A stretch of DNA of 64,000 bases, taken from contig NC_018249.1 of the NCBI RefSeq assembly GCF_000227135.1, positions 363,213-427,212 on the forward strand, read 5' to 3'. Within the stretch, counting starts at the first letter, position 1, and every line of letters starts with the position of its first letter. The translations under genes and the position numbers were made by a program. Below, one piece after another: positions 27,688 to 36,496 of the stretch. Origin of the DNA: Leishmania donovani. Lineage: Eukaryota > Euglenozoa > Kinetoplastea > Trypanosomatida > Trypanosomatidae. The notes below the pieces were generated by a model. It saw only the letters and a program-made list of their open reading frames with translations, was not told the DNA's origin and did no database searches.

Positions 27688-30600
27688 ATGCAGGCCAACA
27701 AGTATCTGCATCCCACGGATGACGAGGTCGATGCGCGCGACATTGCGGCTCTCTTAGCGGAGCTGAAGGATGTCGGCGGCGCCGTCACGGGTAGCAGCGA
27801 CGCCGCGAACGCGCGTCCGTACAGTGAGGCCTCGGTGCGCCGCGGTGTTGTTGGCGGGACGAGTGGGCTCAAGGATCCGCAGCGCAGTGCCCATGCGGCA
27901 CCTAGCCTGCAGCACCGTGTCAGCGCCGGCGAGGGAGGCGCAAGTAGCAGCACAACGCCACACCATCGTCTAAGTGTCGCGAGCCGCCCGGGAAATCGTC
28001 CAAGCTCAACTGCCGCCGCATCGAGATCGCTAGCCCCCATCAGCTTTTCCACGTACAGCGCAGCCGATACAGGGCTCACAGATGCGCAGCTTAGCTCGCA
28101 ACGCCTGTTCGCCACACCGCTTGGCGTGCGACTGAAACCCCTGGGCGACAGCAACGACGCAGCCGCCCCTGCCGCGTTGCCACCACTGCTGTCTTCGTCA
28201 CCGCGAAAGGCCACCCTGCCTGCATCTCCCTCCCGTGCCAACGCCGCTGCGGATGCGGGGGCGCCGGACCCGCCGCTGACGTCTCAGTCACCTCTCCCTC
28301 CACTGCCCAGCCTAGGAGCTCGCGGCTTGCGAGCTGGCGGCAGCAGTGCTAAGGGGGTCGGCGAGAATCTGGGCGAAGGGGCCCCCTCGTCCGTTCTCGC
28401 TGATGTGCTCCCATGGCCCACGTCAAGCGATGCATCCGCCGGCGGCAATGAGAACCGGTTGTCGAAGGCCGTCCCTGCCGCTTCTGCTGATGCTGCCGTT
28501 GCCACAGCGGTGTCGTCGATGCCCGAGGCACCGCGCGAGGTGAACTTTCTGCCGATCATGTGTGCGCGATATCTCCGCCCGGTCGGGCTCACACCAACCG
28601 CGCGGTTGGGCCACACCCTCACCCCTGTCACGCCTGACACGATGCTTCTCTTCGGCGGCCTCGATCTCCATGGCGAGGAGACGACGTCGCTCATGGCCTT
28701 CAGCACGACCACCATTTCGTGGGAGCCTCTCTATACCTTGTCAGAGGCCCCGGTGGCGCGCCACAGTCACGCCGCCTGCGCCTATGATGGGCGGTATCTC
28801 GTCATCAGCGGTGGCGTCGCGCAGCACGGCGGCGCAGTGCTGAACGACATGCACGTTTACGATCTGCATACACACCATTGGCGGTGTGTGTGGGACGGGC
28901 AGCGGGACGGGTTGGCGGAGAACCGCAACGAACCCGGGCCGCGCTTCGGGCATACGATGGTGCTGCAGGACGATCGGCTTTACCTGTACGGAGGCAAAAC
29001 AACGAGCGAGTCACGCCAGCGCACACGGCGCGGCTCCGGCACCGGGAGCGCGGTAGCCGGGACGACGGCAGCTGCGACACTTGCGAACGGCTCCGACGTG
29101 TATGTATTCTCGCTGAGCAGCTACCGGTGGCGACGGCGAGTGCGGGCAGCGAAGGAGCACCGCCCTTCTCCTCCTGGGCAGGCGGCGGCAGCTCCGAGCA
29201 CAGAGAAACCAGGCGAAGACGCAAATGCGGAGGGTCAGCAGACGGTGCGCACCCGCCCTGCCACGCGCGCCTACCACGCTGCGTGCATCAGGGGTAACAC
29301 CATGTACATTAACGGCGGCTCAGGGGCGTCGGGGGTGCTCACCGATACGTGGTCAGTGCAGCTGCACACGGGAGAGTGGCACTGCGTGCACCGAGGCGGC
29401 ACCGCCGACGCCGTTCCACGCGAGAAGCACGCCATCTTTGTGTGCGGTGAGGCACTGTTGCTCGTCGGCGGCTGCAGCGGTGGTAGTTTGAACGAGCGCA
29501 TGGCCGGCAAGTTCACGCATTTTGCCGTGGTGCTGCCGCTGGTCGGCAACGCGGCCGGCGCACCGTGTTGGATTCCGGTGGCGATGGGCAACATGTCCAT
29601 TGTGCAGCCGCACAAGAAGAGCTTTGCGGCTGCGCTGACGGGCGGCTTCGTCTACGTTTTCGGCGGTGTGTGTGGGGCGGAGCCGGCAACGAACTCGATG
29701 GTGCGCTTCCTGGCTGCTGATGGCTACGTCTCGGAGAACGATCAGGCCGCGGTGGCCACCAGCGGCGGCGACGGAGGTGCTCAGCGGCTCCGACTGAAGC
29801 TTCAGCAGTTGCGGGAACAGCAACGAGGCACACCGTTTGACTGCTACGTGTATGCTGGCACGTACGGCAGCGCAGATGTGGCGTCTGCCGTTGCGCAGCT
29901 GCAAGCTCCGTGGGCTGCAGGGGTGGCCAGAGAGGACGGTGGGCTGCAGCGACAGCAGCAGCAGATGAAGACTGGGGAGGAGGATGTGCCGATAGCTGGT
30001 CTGCACCGCGCCATTCTGCATCAGCGTGCGCCGCTCCTCCGCAAGCAGCTCGAGGGTTGTCGCTCGGAGCTGTACAGCGGCGGAAGTAGTGCTGCCTTGA
30101 CCACCGCCAGCGCACCAGGACAGCAGCAGCAGCAGAACCGTACTTCGTCAGGCAGGGGCCGCGATGAGGTGGACGCGCTTTTGCAGCAGGTTTCCGAGAG
30201 ACAGCGTGGCGGGGGCGCAAGGGCAGTCGACCCATCGTCTGTCGGCAAGGACAGCACTGCACCGGCAGGCGCCTCGGCTGGCGGGGCAGGCGGTTTGCCC
30301 ATATACTTCACGAACGGCACGCCGCGCGTCCCTGGCTTGGCACAGCCGCTCACGGCCGATGCCCTGCAGTGTCTCGTCGACTACGTCTACTGGGGTGGCC
30401 TGAAGGCCAAGTACCGCGTGCTGCTGGAGGAGAAGGACGAGGACGGTGGCGACGGTGCCGAGGCGAATAGTAACCGTCCTGCTGCGAGCGCCAGTGCGAG
30501 CAGCTTCACGATCGAGTACCGAGCGCGTCTGGTGCGGACGCTGGAGATCGTTAAGGCAGCCGGTGAGGCCTACGAGCTAGCTCCCCTGGTCGCTCTCTGC

Positions 30601-31416
30601 GCTAGTCTACTGGCGGGTGATCGGGAGCAGGTGCGGCTGGCACGGCAGCGGAGCACCGAGCAGTTGCGCAGCGACATGGCCGCGCTTCTCAGCGCGCCCT
30701 CCATTGGTGCCAACACTACTATGCTTGTCGTGGACCCGCATACGCAGGCGCAATCCGTGCATGTGCTGCATGCCTGCATCTTACTGGCTGCTAGCGATCT
30801 CTTCACTGAACTGCTGCGGCCGCTCTACCGCGCCGTAAGCGGCGGGCCCGCGAGCGGTGGCACGTTGTCCAACCGTGTCGGCCCACTGGCAGCGAAACTG
30901 AGCACGGCAGTCGCCGCCTCGCCGTTTGCGCTCCTCACGAGCTCGTCGAAGAGGACTGTACTGATCGGGCCAGTGCCCTTGCCGCTCTTGGCTGTGCAGC
31001 CCATCCTGCGCTACCTCTACACACAGCAGCTTCAGGCGCCGTCCGAGACCGCGTTCGAGGTGATGCTCGGCGCGCATCAGCTTGGCCTCTCAGAGCTGCA
31101 GGCACTCTGCGAGGCCGCCGTGGCTCGAGAGGTGGTGAACTACCAGACCTGCTGCTCCCTCTACCACCTGGCGCGCAAGTACCAGGCATCGCTGCTCGAG
31201 GAAATCGCGCTCTTGACGGCCGTTTCGGGCTTCGCGACGGTGCGCAACACCTCTGCCTACCAGCTGTTGTCCGATGAAGAGAAGCAGAACATCGACGCCG
31301 TGGCAACGGAGCTGGGCTCGTCGACTTGGGTGCCGCCGCCGCAGCCAATGACGGAGATGAAGTCGAGGGCCATCTACAACTTCCGCTGGGACGCCTCAGC
31401 GCCGTCGACACTGTAG
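27688..31416 (+). CDS. Kelch-repeat protein with two BTB-like domains
   Basis: A 1242-residue protein. Residues 1-295 are low complexity. A Kelch propeller spans about 300-690, with blades marked by GHTLTP..MLLFGG, HSHAACAYDGRYLVISGG, GHTMVLQDDRLYLYGG, YHAACIRGNTMYINGG, EKHAIFVCGEALLLVGG and FAAALTGGFVYVFGG. Two BTB/POZ-like units follow. The first, at about 770-1000, includes LHRAILHQRAPLLRKQL and LQCLVDYVYWGGL, split by Gln/Ser-rich insertion. The second, at about 1007-1135, includes VHVLHACILLAASDLF and PILRYLYTQQL. A BACK-like helical tail (VVNYQTCCSLYHLARKY) closes the protein. BTB-Kelch proteins are often substrate adaptors of Cullin-3 ubiquitin ligases; here the order is reversed (Kelch first), as in LZTR1, which also carries two BTB domains. 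The start at MQANKYLHP is the first ATG after the acceptor. Function in trypanosomatids is not known to me. Confidence 0.85.
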   Translation: MQANKYLHPTDDEVDARDIAALLAELKDVGGAVTGSSDAANARPYSEASVRRGVVGGTSGLKDPQRSAHAAPSLQHRVSAGEGGASSSTTPHHRLSVASRPGNRPSSTAAASRSLAPISFSTYSAADTGLTDAQLSSQRLFATPLGVRLKPLGDSNDAAAPAALPPLLSSSPRKATLPASPSRANAAADAGAPDPPLTSQSPLPPLPSLGARGLRAGGSSAKGVGENLGEGAPSSVLADVLPWPTSSDASAGGNENRLSKAVPAASADAAVATAVSSMPEAPREVNFLPIMCARYLRPVGLTPTARLGHTLTPVTPDTMLLFGGLDLHGEETTSLMAFSTTTISWEPLYTLSEAPVARHSHAACAYDGRYLVISGGVAQHGGAVLNDMHVYDLHTHHWRCVWDGQRDGLAENRNEPGPRFGHTMVLQDDRLYLYGGKTTSESRQRTRRGSGTGSAVAGTTAAATLANGSDVYVFSLSSYRWRRRVRAAKEHRPSPPGQAAAAPSTEKPGEDANAEGQQTVRTRPATRAYHAACIRGNTMYINGGSGASGVLTDTWSVQLHTGEWHCVHRGGTADAVPREKHAIFVCGEALLLVGGCSGGSLNERMAGKFTHFAVVLPLVGNAAGAPCWIPVAMGNMSIVQPHKKSFAAALTGGFVYVFGGVCGAEPATNSMVRFLAADGYVSENDQAAVATSGGDGGAQRLRLKLQQLREQQRGTPFDCYVYAGTYGSADVASAVAQLQAPWAAGVAREDGGLQRQQQQMKTGEEDVPIAGLHRAILHQRAPLLRKQLEGCRSELYSGGSSAALTTASAPGQQQQQNRTSSGRGRDEVDALLQQVSERQRGGGARAVDPSSVGKDSTAPAGASAGGAGGLPIYFTNGTPRVPGLAQPLTADALQCLVDYVYWGGLKAKYRVLLEEKDEDGGDGAEANSNRPAASASASSFTIEYRARLVRTLEIVKAAGEAYELAPLVALCASLLAGDREQVRLARQRSTEQLRSDMAALLSAPSIGANTTMLVVDPHTQAQSVHVLHACILLAASDLFTELLRPLYRAVSGGPASGGTLSNRVGPLAAKLSTAVAASPFALLTSSSKRTVLIGPVPLPLLAVQPILRYLYTQQLQAPSETAFEVMLGAHQLGLSELQALCEAAVAREVVNYQTCCSLYHLARKYQASLLEEIALLTAVSGFATVRNTSAYQLLSDEEKQNIDAVATELGSSTWVPPPQPMTEMKSRAIYNFRWDASAPSTL

Positions 31417-33061
31417 CGGCGGTGTGCGCCGGCGCGCGTGCGCATGAGCATGAAAGGAGGAGGCGGGGTATGTGGTTGTTGGCCATGGCCCGGATTGCCG
31501 CGTCCCCGTGCGCGCGGTTAAGTTGGTGTTCCTCTCCGCCCTCTTGTTCTTGTTCTGTGCCCTCCACAGTGCCGTCTCACTCTCGCACAGGAGGTGGTGA
31601 CGGTGGTGGATGGGATTGTGTGGAAATAGTTTTGATCTCCCTGTTATGCCCATCTCGCCGCCGCCGCCGCCCCCAAACCTGACTCACCGGCACTGGCTTG
31701 ACTTGCACGGGGGCCGTGAAGTGAGCTCATGGGCTCATCTTCGGCCTCCTTCCCCGCCTGCCCGCCCACACACACACACTCTTCCGTTGTTGTTTAGGTA
31801 TTTTTTTCTGGTACTTGCTGCTGTCTTCTCCTCGCTTCTTTGCCCTTTGCTGGTGCACCCCCACATCCCTCTTCCCTGTATCCGTCGCCGGTGCTTGTCT
31901 CTTATCCGTTGTTCGCCTCCCCTGCTCGAGCGTCGAAGGAGGGAGGGAGGGGGAACCCCTTGTGTCTTCTTGTGCTTGTGATGTACTCGAGAGGGAGAAG
32001 ATGCTCTTTACATGTGTCTCAAGGTGGCGGTGTTGGGGTTAGGTTCTTCGCTCCTCTCCTCCCCACGCTTTTGCCATCATCCCCCTCCCCGCCTGCCTTC
32101 TGCTCGCTAGTCTTTCGTGTCAGTGCTATCCATGATGTACATGCGCCGCGTTGTTCCATGTTTCTCTCCCTCCCCTCCCTTCTCTTTCTCATCATCATCC
32201 TCTTGCTCTGCCCTCGTGTTGTTTGGCTCACTGCTTCCCTCCTCCCAATAACGGGAGCAGTCCGTCTGTGATGGCGACACACACACACACGCACGCAGAG
32301 ACGCAACGCACTCGCTGACCTGCGCCCGCACATCTCCTCTATGTATGTGTATGCCCAGCCCTCTCTCCTCCTCCTCCCCTCCATACCCCCTTTCTCTGCC
32401 TTTCACATACAGGATTGCCCGCACTGAAAGCCATGACCACGTCGCTCGTAGAACTGTCAACAGGAACCAAATAGAGCCTTCACGCACCGTTGTAGACGGA
32501 CTTCACCTCCCTCCCGTGCTCTAACCTCTTCGTCTTCTCGGCGGCCCACCCAAACCTCTCCTGCACCACGGATCGCGTGACGTGTTCGTCTACTCTCCCC
32601 CCTTCCCCTCCAAAGAAAAAAAAACGAGTTGGTTTGTCTTTGCACAGCTGGCACCTCCGCTGCATCCGTATCGCGGCTGCTCGTTGGAACAGCCTTGCAT
32701 GCGTGTGTTTGTGTGTGTCCGCGTCTCGACGTTGCAAGTCGTCAACGGCTGCTGAGTAGAGGAGCAACGGCGGGTGTCAGATGATGCGCTTGGTCCTCCT
32801 CTGACTTCTCTCGGCCTTCTGCTTTCGTGCCTACAGTCCTTTCTGCCTACGTCACCGTCCCTTTTCTCCGCCTTACCCGCCTGTGCCACATCATACGCAC
32901 CTGCGCGCGCACAGAGGTACTGTGCCATCCGCGAGACGTGAAGCGGCCCATCGTTCTACGCCGCTTATTTATTACACGCTCTTCACACCTTTTTCAGTGC
33001 TGCCCCTCCACTGACCCCCCCCCCCCGCGCCCTGACCTCAAACCCCACACTCTCCGGCATC
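31417..33061 (+). other. Spacer upstream of the coiled-coil gene
   Basis: No supported gene in 1.6 kb. Rich in CT blocks (31735-31790, 32060-32100, 32160-32240, 32360-32400), with a C12 run at 33015-33026 directly before the next ATG and a good splice acceptor at 32996. Confidence 0.55.
32979..32997 (+). promoter_or_regulatory. Candidate spliced-leader acceptor, coiled-coil gene
   Basis: CTCTTCACACCTTTTTCAG, a classical pyrimidine tract with CAG (AG at 32996-32997), gives a 5' UTR of about 64 bases before the ATG at 33062. Confidence 0.6.
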
Positions 33062-35098
33062 ATGTACAAGCGTAGTAGCGTGTTGCGTGAGGTTCAGAGT
33101 GGCATCAGCGTCGGTCGGTTGCGCCTCGCCGAGCAGTTCAGCACGATGGAGGGCTGGCAGCGCCTTCAGGACCCGCGCTTCGATCAGTACGTGAAGGAGA
33201 AGCGGCGGAAGCAGGGCTTTGATGCGTTCGACCAGCGCGTGGAGCGCGCCTTTCGCGTTGCGGCGAAGTTGCACAAGGCGGAGGTCGTGAATGCCTTCAA
33301 GCGCAAGGTGAAGGGCAGCAGCGAAGGCAAGTGGACGGCCGCCGTCACGTTGGAGGTGAAGTCAGCCGTGGAGGCGCGGTTGCGCTGGCTGAGAGACGTG
33401 TGGTCGCAGATCGACGCAGACTACCGTAGCAGCAATGCAGAGAGGCAGGCGAAGGCGTCACGTGAGATATCTGACGCGCTGCGTGGCGAGCCCGGAGCGT
33501 ACATGCAGTGGGTCTACGAGCGCAAGCGCGAGGATCGGTTTGCCGGTCCGAAGGAGAAGGCCGCGCGCGAGGCAGAGCTGAGCGTCGCGGAGCTGCCCGA
33601 GGTTACAGACGACGAAGCGAACCGCTACCACAGCCTTTCCTTACGCATGGCTGATATTGAGCACAACGTGAAGAGCCGTTTTGGCGTTGCTGGTCAGCAA
33701 CACTGGGCGGAGCTGCAGGCCGCCAAAGACGAGGCGTACGGGCAAAAGCTGGACACGGCGGCCAAGCTGTATGAGAAGCTGCTGGACCAGAGTGCGCGGT
33801 TTGACGAGAGCCGGCGGACGGCGCTGTTGCGGAGTAACGTAGAACGGGTACACCAAGCACAGGTCCGATTCAAGGCGTCGATGGAGATGGAGAAGGAGCG
33901 CGAGCGTCTTGTCGAGGCGCACGAGGCCATGCGAGAGGAGCGCAAGCAGCAGGCCAAGGCGGAGCGCATCGCCATCCTCCAAGAGGCGGCCGAACTGCGC
34001 CGCAGTGGGGCCACAGCAGAGGAGGTCAACCGGCTCGCTCGGCAGCGGCAACTGGAAGCACATGCACGTCGACAGGCGGAATACCAGCTGCAGGAGCGCG
34101 AGCTGCTTCAGCAGAAGAAGGCACACTATCTTGACTTGATCGAGAAGTTTAAGGATGAGGTGGAGCTGCGGGAGGGGCAGGAGATGCTCCAGAAACAGGA
34201 GTCTGGCCGACGCTCGCAGCGCAGCCACGACGACGTCGAGTCGAGTGGCGCGCCGAAGCTTAACGCGTTCGGCTTCATGGACGCGGACCGGCTTGATGAC
34301 CCTGCCGCGTCGCAGCTAGCTGCAAGCGGTGTCACGGGGCACTCGGCCACCCTCCAAGAGAGCTTGGCTGACCGGGCCGCCGCAGCCTCCGCCTCCGCAC
34401 CGAGCTTGTCTGCAGCACAGCGATCTCGCAAGAAGGCACTGTGGGATGTTATTGAGAAAGACCGGTATGAGGACCCGTTCATGACGATCCACCAAGCTCG
34501 CCTCGACGCCGCTGCGACGTATGACCCGCTGTATGCGAAGCACCTCGCCCCGACCTTGGCACAAGGCAAGAAGTACACGAAGCAGGGCTTGGGCGAGCTC
34601 GCGGCTGGTGGCGATATGGACCGGCACGTGTTCAAGGCCGCGGCGCGGACAATGCGCCCGTACCAGTGGGGCCTTTCCTCCAGCGTTGTGCATGATGTGG
34701 ACGGCGACGGCAGCAACGACTACTTCGTAGGCCTCAACTGGCACGTGCAGAACCCCGAGACGGGCGACATTGATTGGCGGTACGAGAAGAAGGCGGGCGG
34801 CGCCGTCTTTCGCGGTCCGCTGCTGTATCGCATGGGCGCCAAACGCGAAGCCGGCGAGCCCGGAAGCGCCACAGTGGACCCGTCAACGGTGACGGTGCGG
34901 CGCTTCTCGCCGCTAGTGACGACGCCATCGAGGTCTGCCTCAAAGGCGGCACTTCCATCGCCAGCCCGGCAAGCTGGTGTCACAGCCTCGCCTCCGGCGG
35001 CGCGCCGCAGTCGTGCAGACGAATCGATGAACCGACGCGACACCCATAGCACAAGCGTTGTCGCAGCATCGTCCCTTCCGAGCTGGCGGAGCAGCTAA
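33062..35098 (+). CDS. Coiled-coil protein, unrecognised family
   Basis: A 678-residue, strongly charged protein with little low complexity. Residues 1-30 (MYKRSSVLREVQSGISVGRL) are basic and amphipathic and could serve as a mitochondrial targeting sequence. From about 190 to 390 long Glu/Lys/Arg/Ala/Gln heptads (ERLVEAHEAMREERKQQAKA; QLQERELLQQKKAHYL) indicate coiled coil. After a short Ala/Ser linker, residues 455-600 look folded and include DVDGDGSNDYFVGLNW near 545, which has the DxDGDG spacing of FG-GAP/EF-hand-like calcium-binding loops, though only once. The tail from about 620 is disordered. The ATG used is the first in frame and lies 64 bases after a clear splice acceptor. Role unknown; a structural or organelle protein is plausible. 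Confidence 0.85.
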   Translation: MYKRSSVLREVQSGISVGRLRLAEQFSTMEGWQRLQDPRFDQYVKEKRRKQGFDAFDQRVERAFRVAAKLHKAEVVNAFKRKVKGSSEGKWTAAVTLEVKSAVEARLRWLRDVWSQIDADYRSSNAERQAKASREISDALRGEPGAYMQWVYERKREDRFAGPKEKAAREAELSVAELPEVTDDEANRYHSLSLRMADIEHNVKSRFGVAGQQHWAELQAAKDEAYGQKLDTAAKLYEKLLDQSARFDESRRTALLRSNVERVHQAQVRFKASMEMEKERERLVEAHEAMREERKQQAKAERIAILQEAAELRRSGATAEEVNRLARQRQLEAHARRQAEYQLQERELLQQKKAHYLDLIEKFKDEVELREGQEMLQKQESGRRSQRSHDDVESSGAPKLNAFGFMDADRLDDPAASQLAASGVTGHSATLQESLADRAAAASASAPSLSAAQRSRKKALWDVIEKDRYEDPFMTIHQARLDAAATYDPLYAKHLAPTLAQGKKYTKQGLGELAAGGDMDRHVFKAAARTMRPYQWGLSSSVVHDVDGDGSNDYFVGLNWHVQNPETGDIDWRYEKKAGGAVFRGPLLYRMGAKREAGEPGSATVDPSTVTVRRFSPLVTTPSRSASKAALPSPARQAGVTASPPAARRSRADESMNRRDTHSTSVVAASSLPSWRSS

Positions 35099-35381
35099 GT
35101 GGCGCCCGTGTGCATGCATATGGGAGGCTGGGTGCTGTTCAAGTCTTTCCCCTTTCCGTTCTTTTTCGCTGCTGTTGGGCCTGTTCACAGTGTGGTCACG
35201 TATAACTATCCTCAGCACCTTCGACGCATTCACACGCGCGTCCCATCCTCGTCACCAGGCCGCCACGATATAGTGCCCGCTGGTAACGCTTTAAGTCGTG
35301 TCGTTCGCTTCGTTGCCGTCGTTCGCGAGTAAGTTGTGTTTAGTTGGTTCACAGAGTCTTCTCTCTGCGCTTGGCGCGTGC

Positions 35382-35402
35382 GTGTGTGTGTGTGTGTGTG
35401 TG
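35382..35402 (+). repeat. (TG)n microsatellite
   Basis: About ten TG units in the spacer between the coiled-coil and transporter genes. Confidence 0.85.
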
Positions 35403-36395
35403 TCGTGCCGAGTTGACGGTATTCGGCACCGGCGTGCCCGTGCATCGCGTGCGAGCAATGCGAGATAGGGAGAGAGGCGGAGGAGGACGTGAGGTGGGGC
35501 ATTCGGCCACGCACACGCATCGGTCTCTGATTATACGCAGCCACATGGAGACACACAAACACACACACACAGACACAGGGAAAAGGAGAGAAACGGCAGA
35601 AAAAAGCACAAGCAAAGTAATACATGCCCAGACGGGCATGCACACCGCCCACCGTACCAACATCGGGGGGGGGGGGCGGCCTGCTTTGCGCCCCCCACCT
35701 CCTCGCCATACCTTCTGATCTCTGAACTTCTATAAGGGCAGGGGAAGGGGGGCAGTGGGCGAGAAGTGGTGGTGCGCAGTGGGCCTCTTCACCTCCGACC
35801 CCTACGTTCTCATCCCGATTCGCATCCGCTGAAGCACTTGGATGCCGTGAGTCGACCGCCTTCTCTTCTCCTCCTTCTGTCGCTCTGTTGATCACGCGTC
35901 TCTGCGCATATGGTGGCCAACGCCTTTTCCTTTCTCTCCCACACGCACGCGTACCCGCTGGCGGGGCGGGTGTGCGTTCGACAACGACAGCTTCTGTTTC
36001 TTTGCGGTGTGTTCTTTCTGGTGCTTGTCGCTTACCACCCTTCTCTTGGTGCGTCTGGGTCGGTCGGTCGGTCCGTCGGCCTAGCTTCCCGGCTCTCGGC
36101 AGCGCTGCCCGCCGCACCCCTCCCTTGGCACCTTTTGCTCCTGTGCTCTTTTCGCTGTCCCTCGCAAGCCTACGTGTTCTTCGCGGTTCTCCGCGCCACG
36201 CTCAGTCCCACGCACCGCCCTCATACGCTTCTCCCTCATTTTTTTTTTCGCTCACTCACGCACACGCACACGCGCGTTCTTCTGTCTTCATTGCTGCTCC
36301 TTCCGTGCATCCCCCACGTCCCTCCACCATTCACCAGTCAGGCCACCGCCCCCACCCTCCCCTCACCGCCTGCACTGCCGCCCCGAAATTAGCTC

Positions 36396-36474
36396 GGCTT
36401 TTCGATCTCTCTCCTTCCCTCGCCGTCCCAACCACTCTCTCCCTGGCATCCGCGCGCATATACAAGGGCGATAG
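36396..36474 (+). promoter_or_regulatory. Candidate spliced-leader acceptor, MFS transporter
   Basis: A dense CT tract (36396-36441) precedes AG at 36465-36466 and 36473-36474, within 35 bases of the preferred ATG at 36497. An alternative acceptor is CAG near 36337. Either would exclude the upstream start at 35888. Confidence 0.5.
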
Positions 36475-36496
36475 TAAGAGGGGCGGCGCGAAGACC

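Larger units (their letters stand above)
35099..36496 (+). other. Spacer upstream of the MFS transporter
   Basis: No supported gene. It contains a TG run (35382-35402), CA repeats near 35560-35575, a G12 run (35665-35676), a T9 run near 36240 and pyrimidine tracts at 36270-36335 and 36396-36441. The transporter frame is open back to 35888, but this extension consists of spacer-type sequence. Confidence 0.55.

Noticed and set aside
35888..36496. 203-residue N-terminal extension of the MFS transporter
   Set aside because: Contains the pyrimidine tracts and AG acceptors expected in the 5' region, and its composition is spacer-like.
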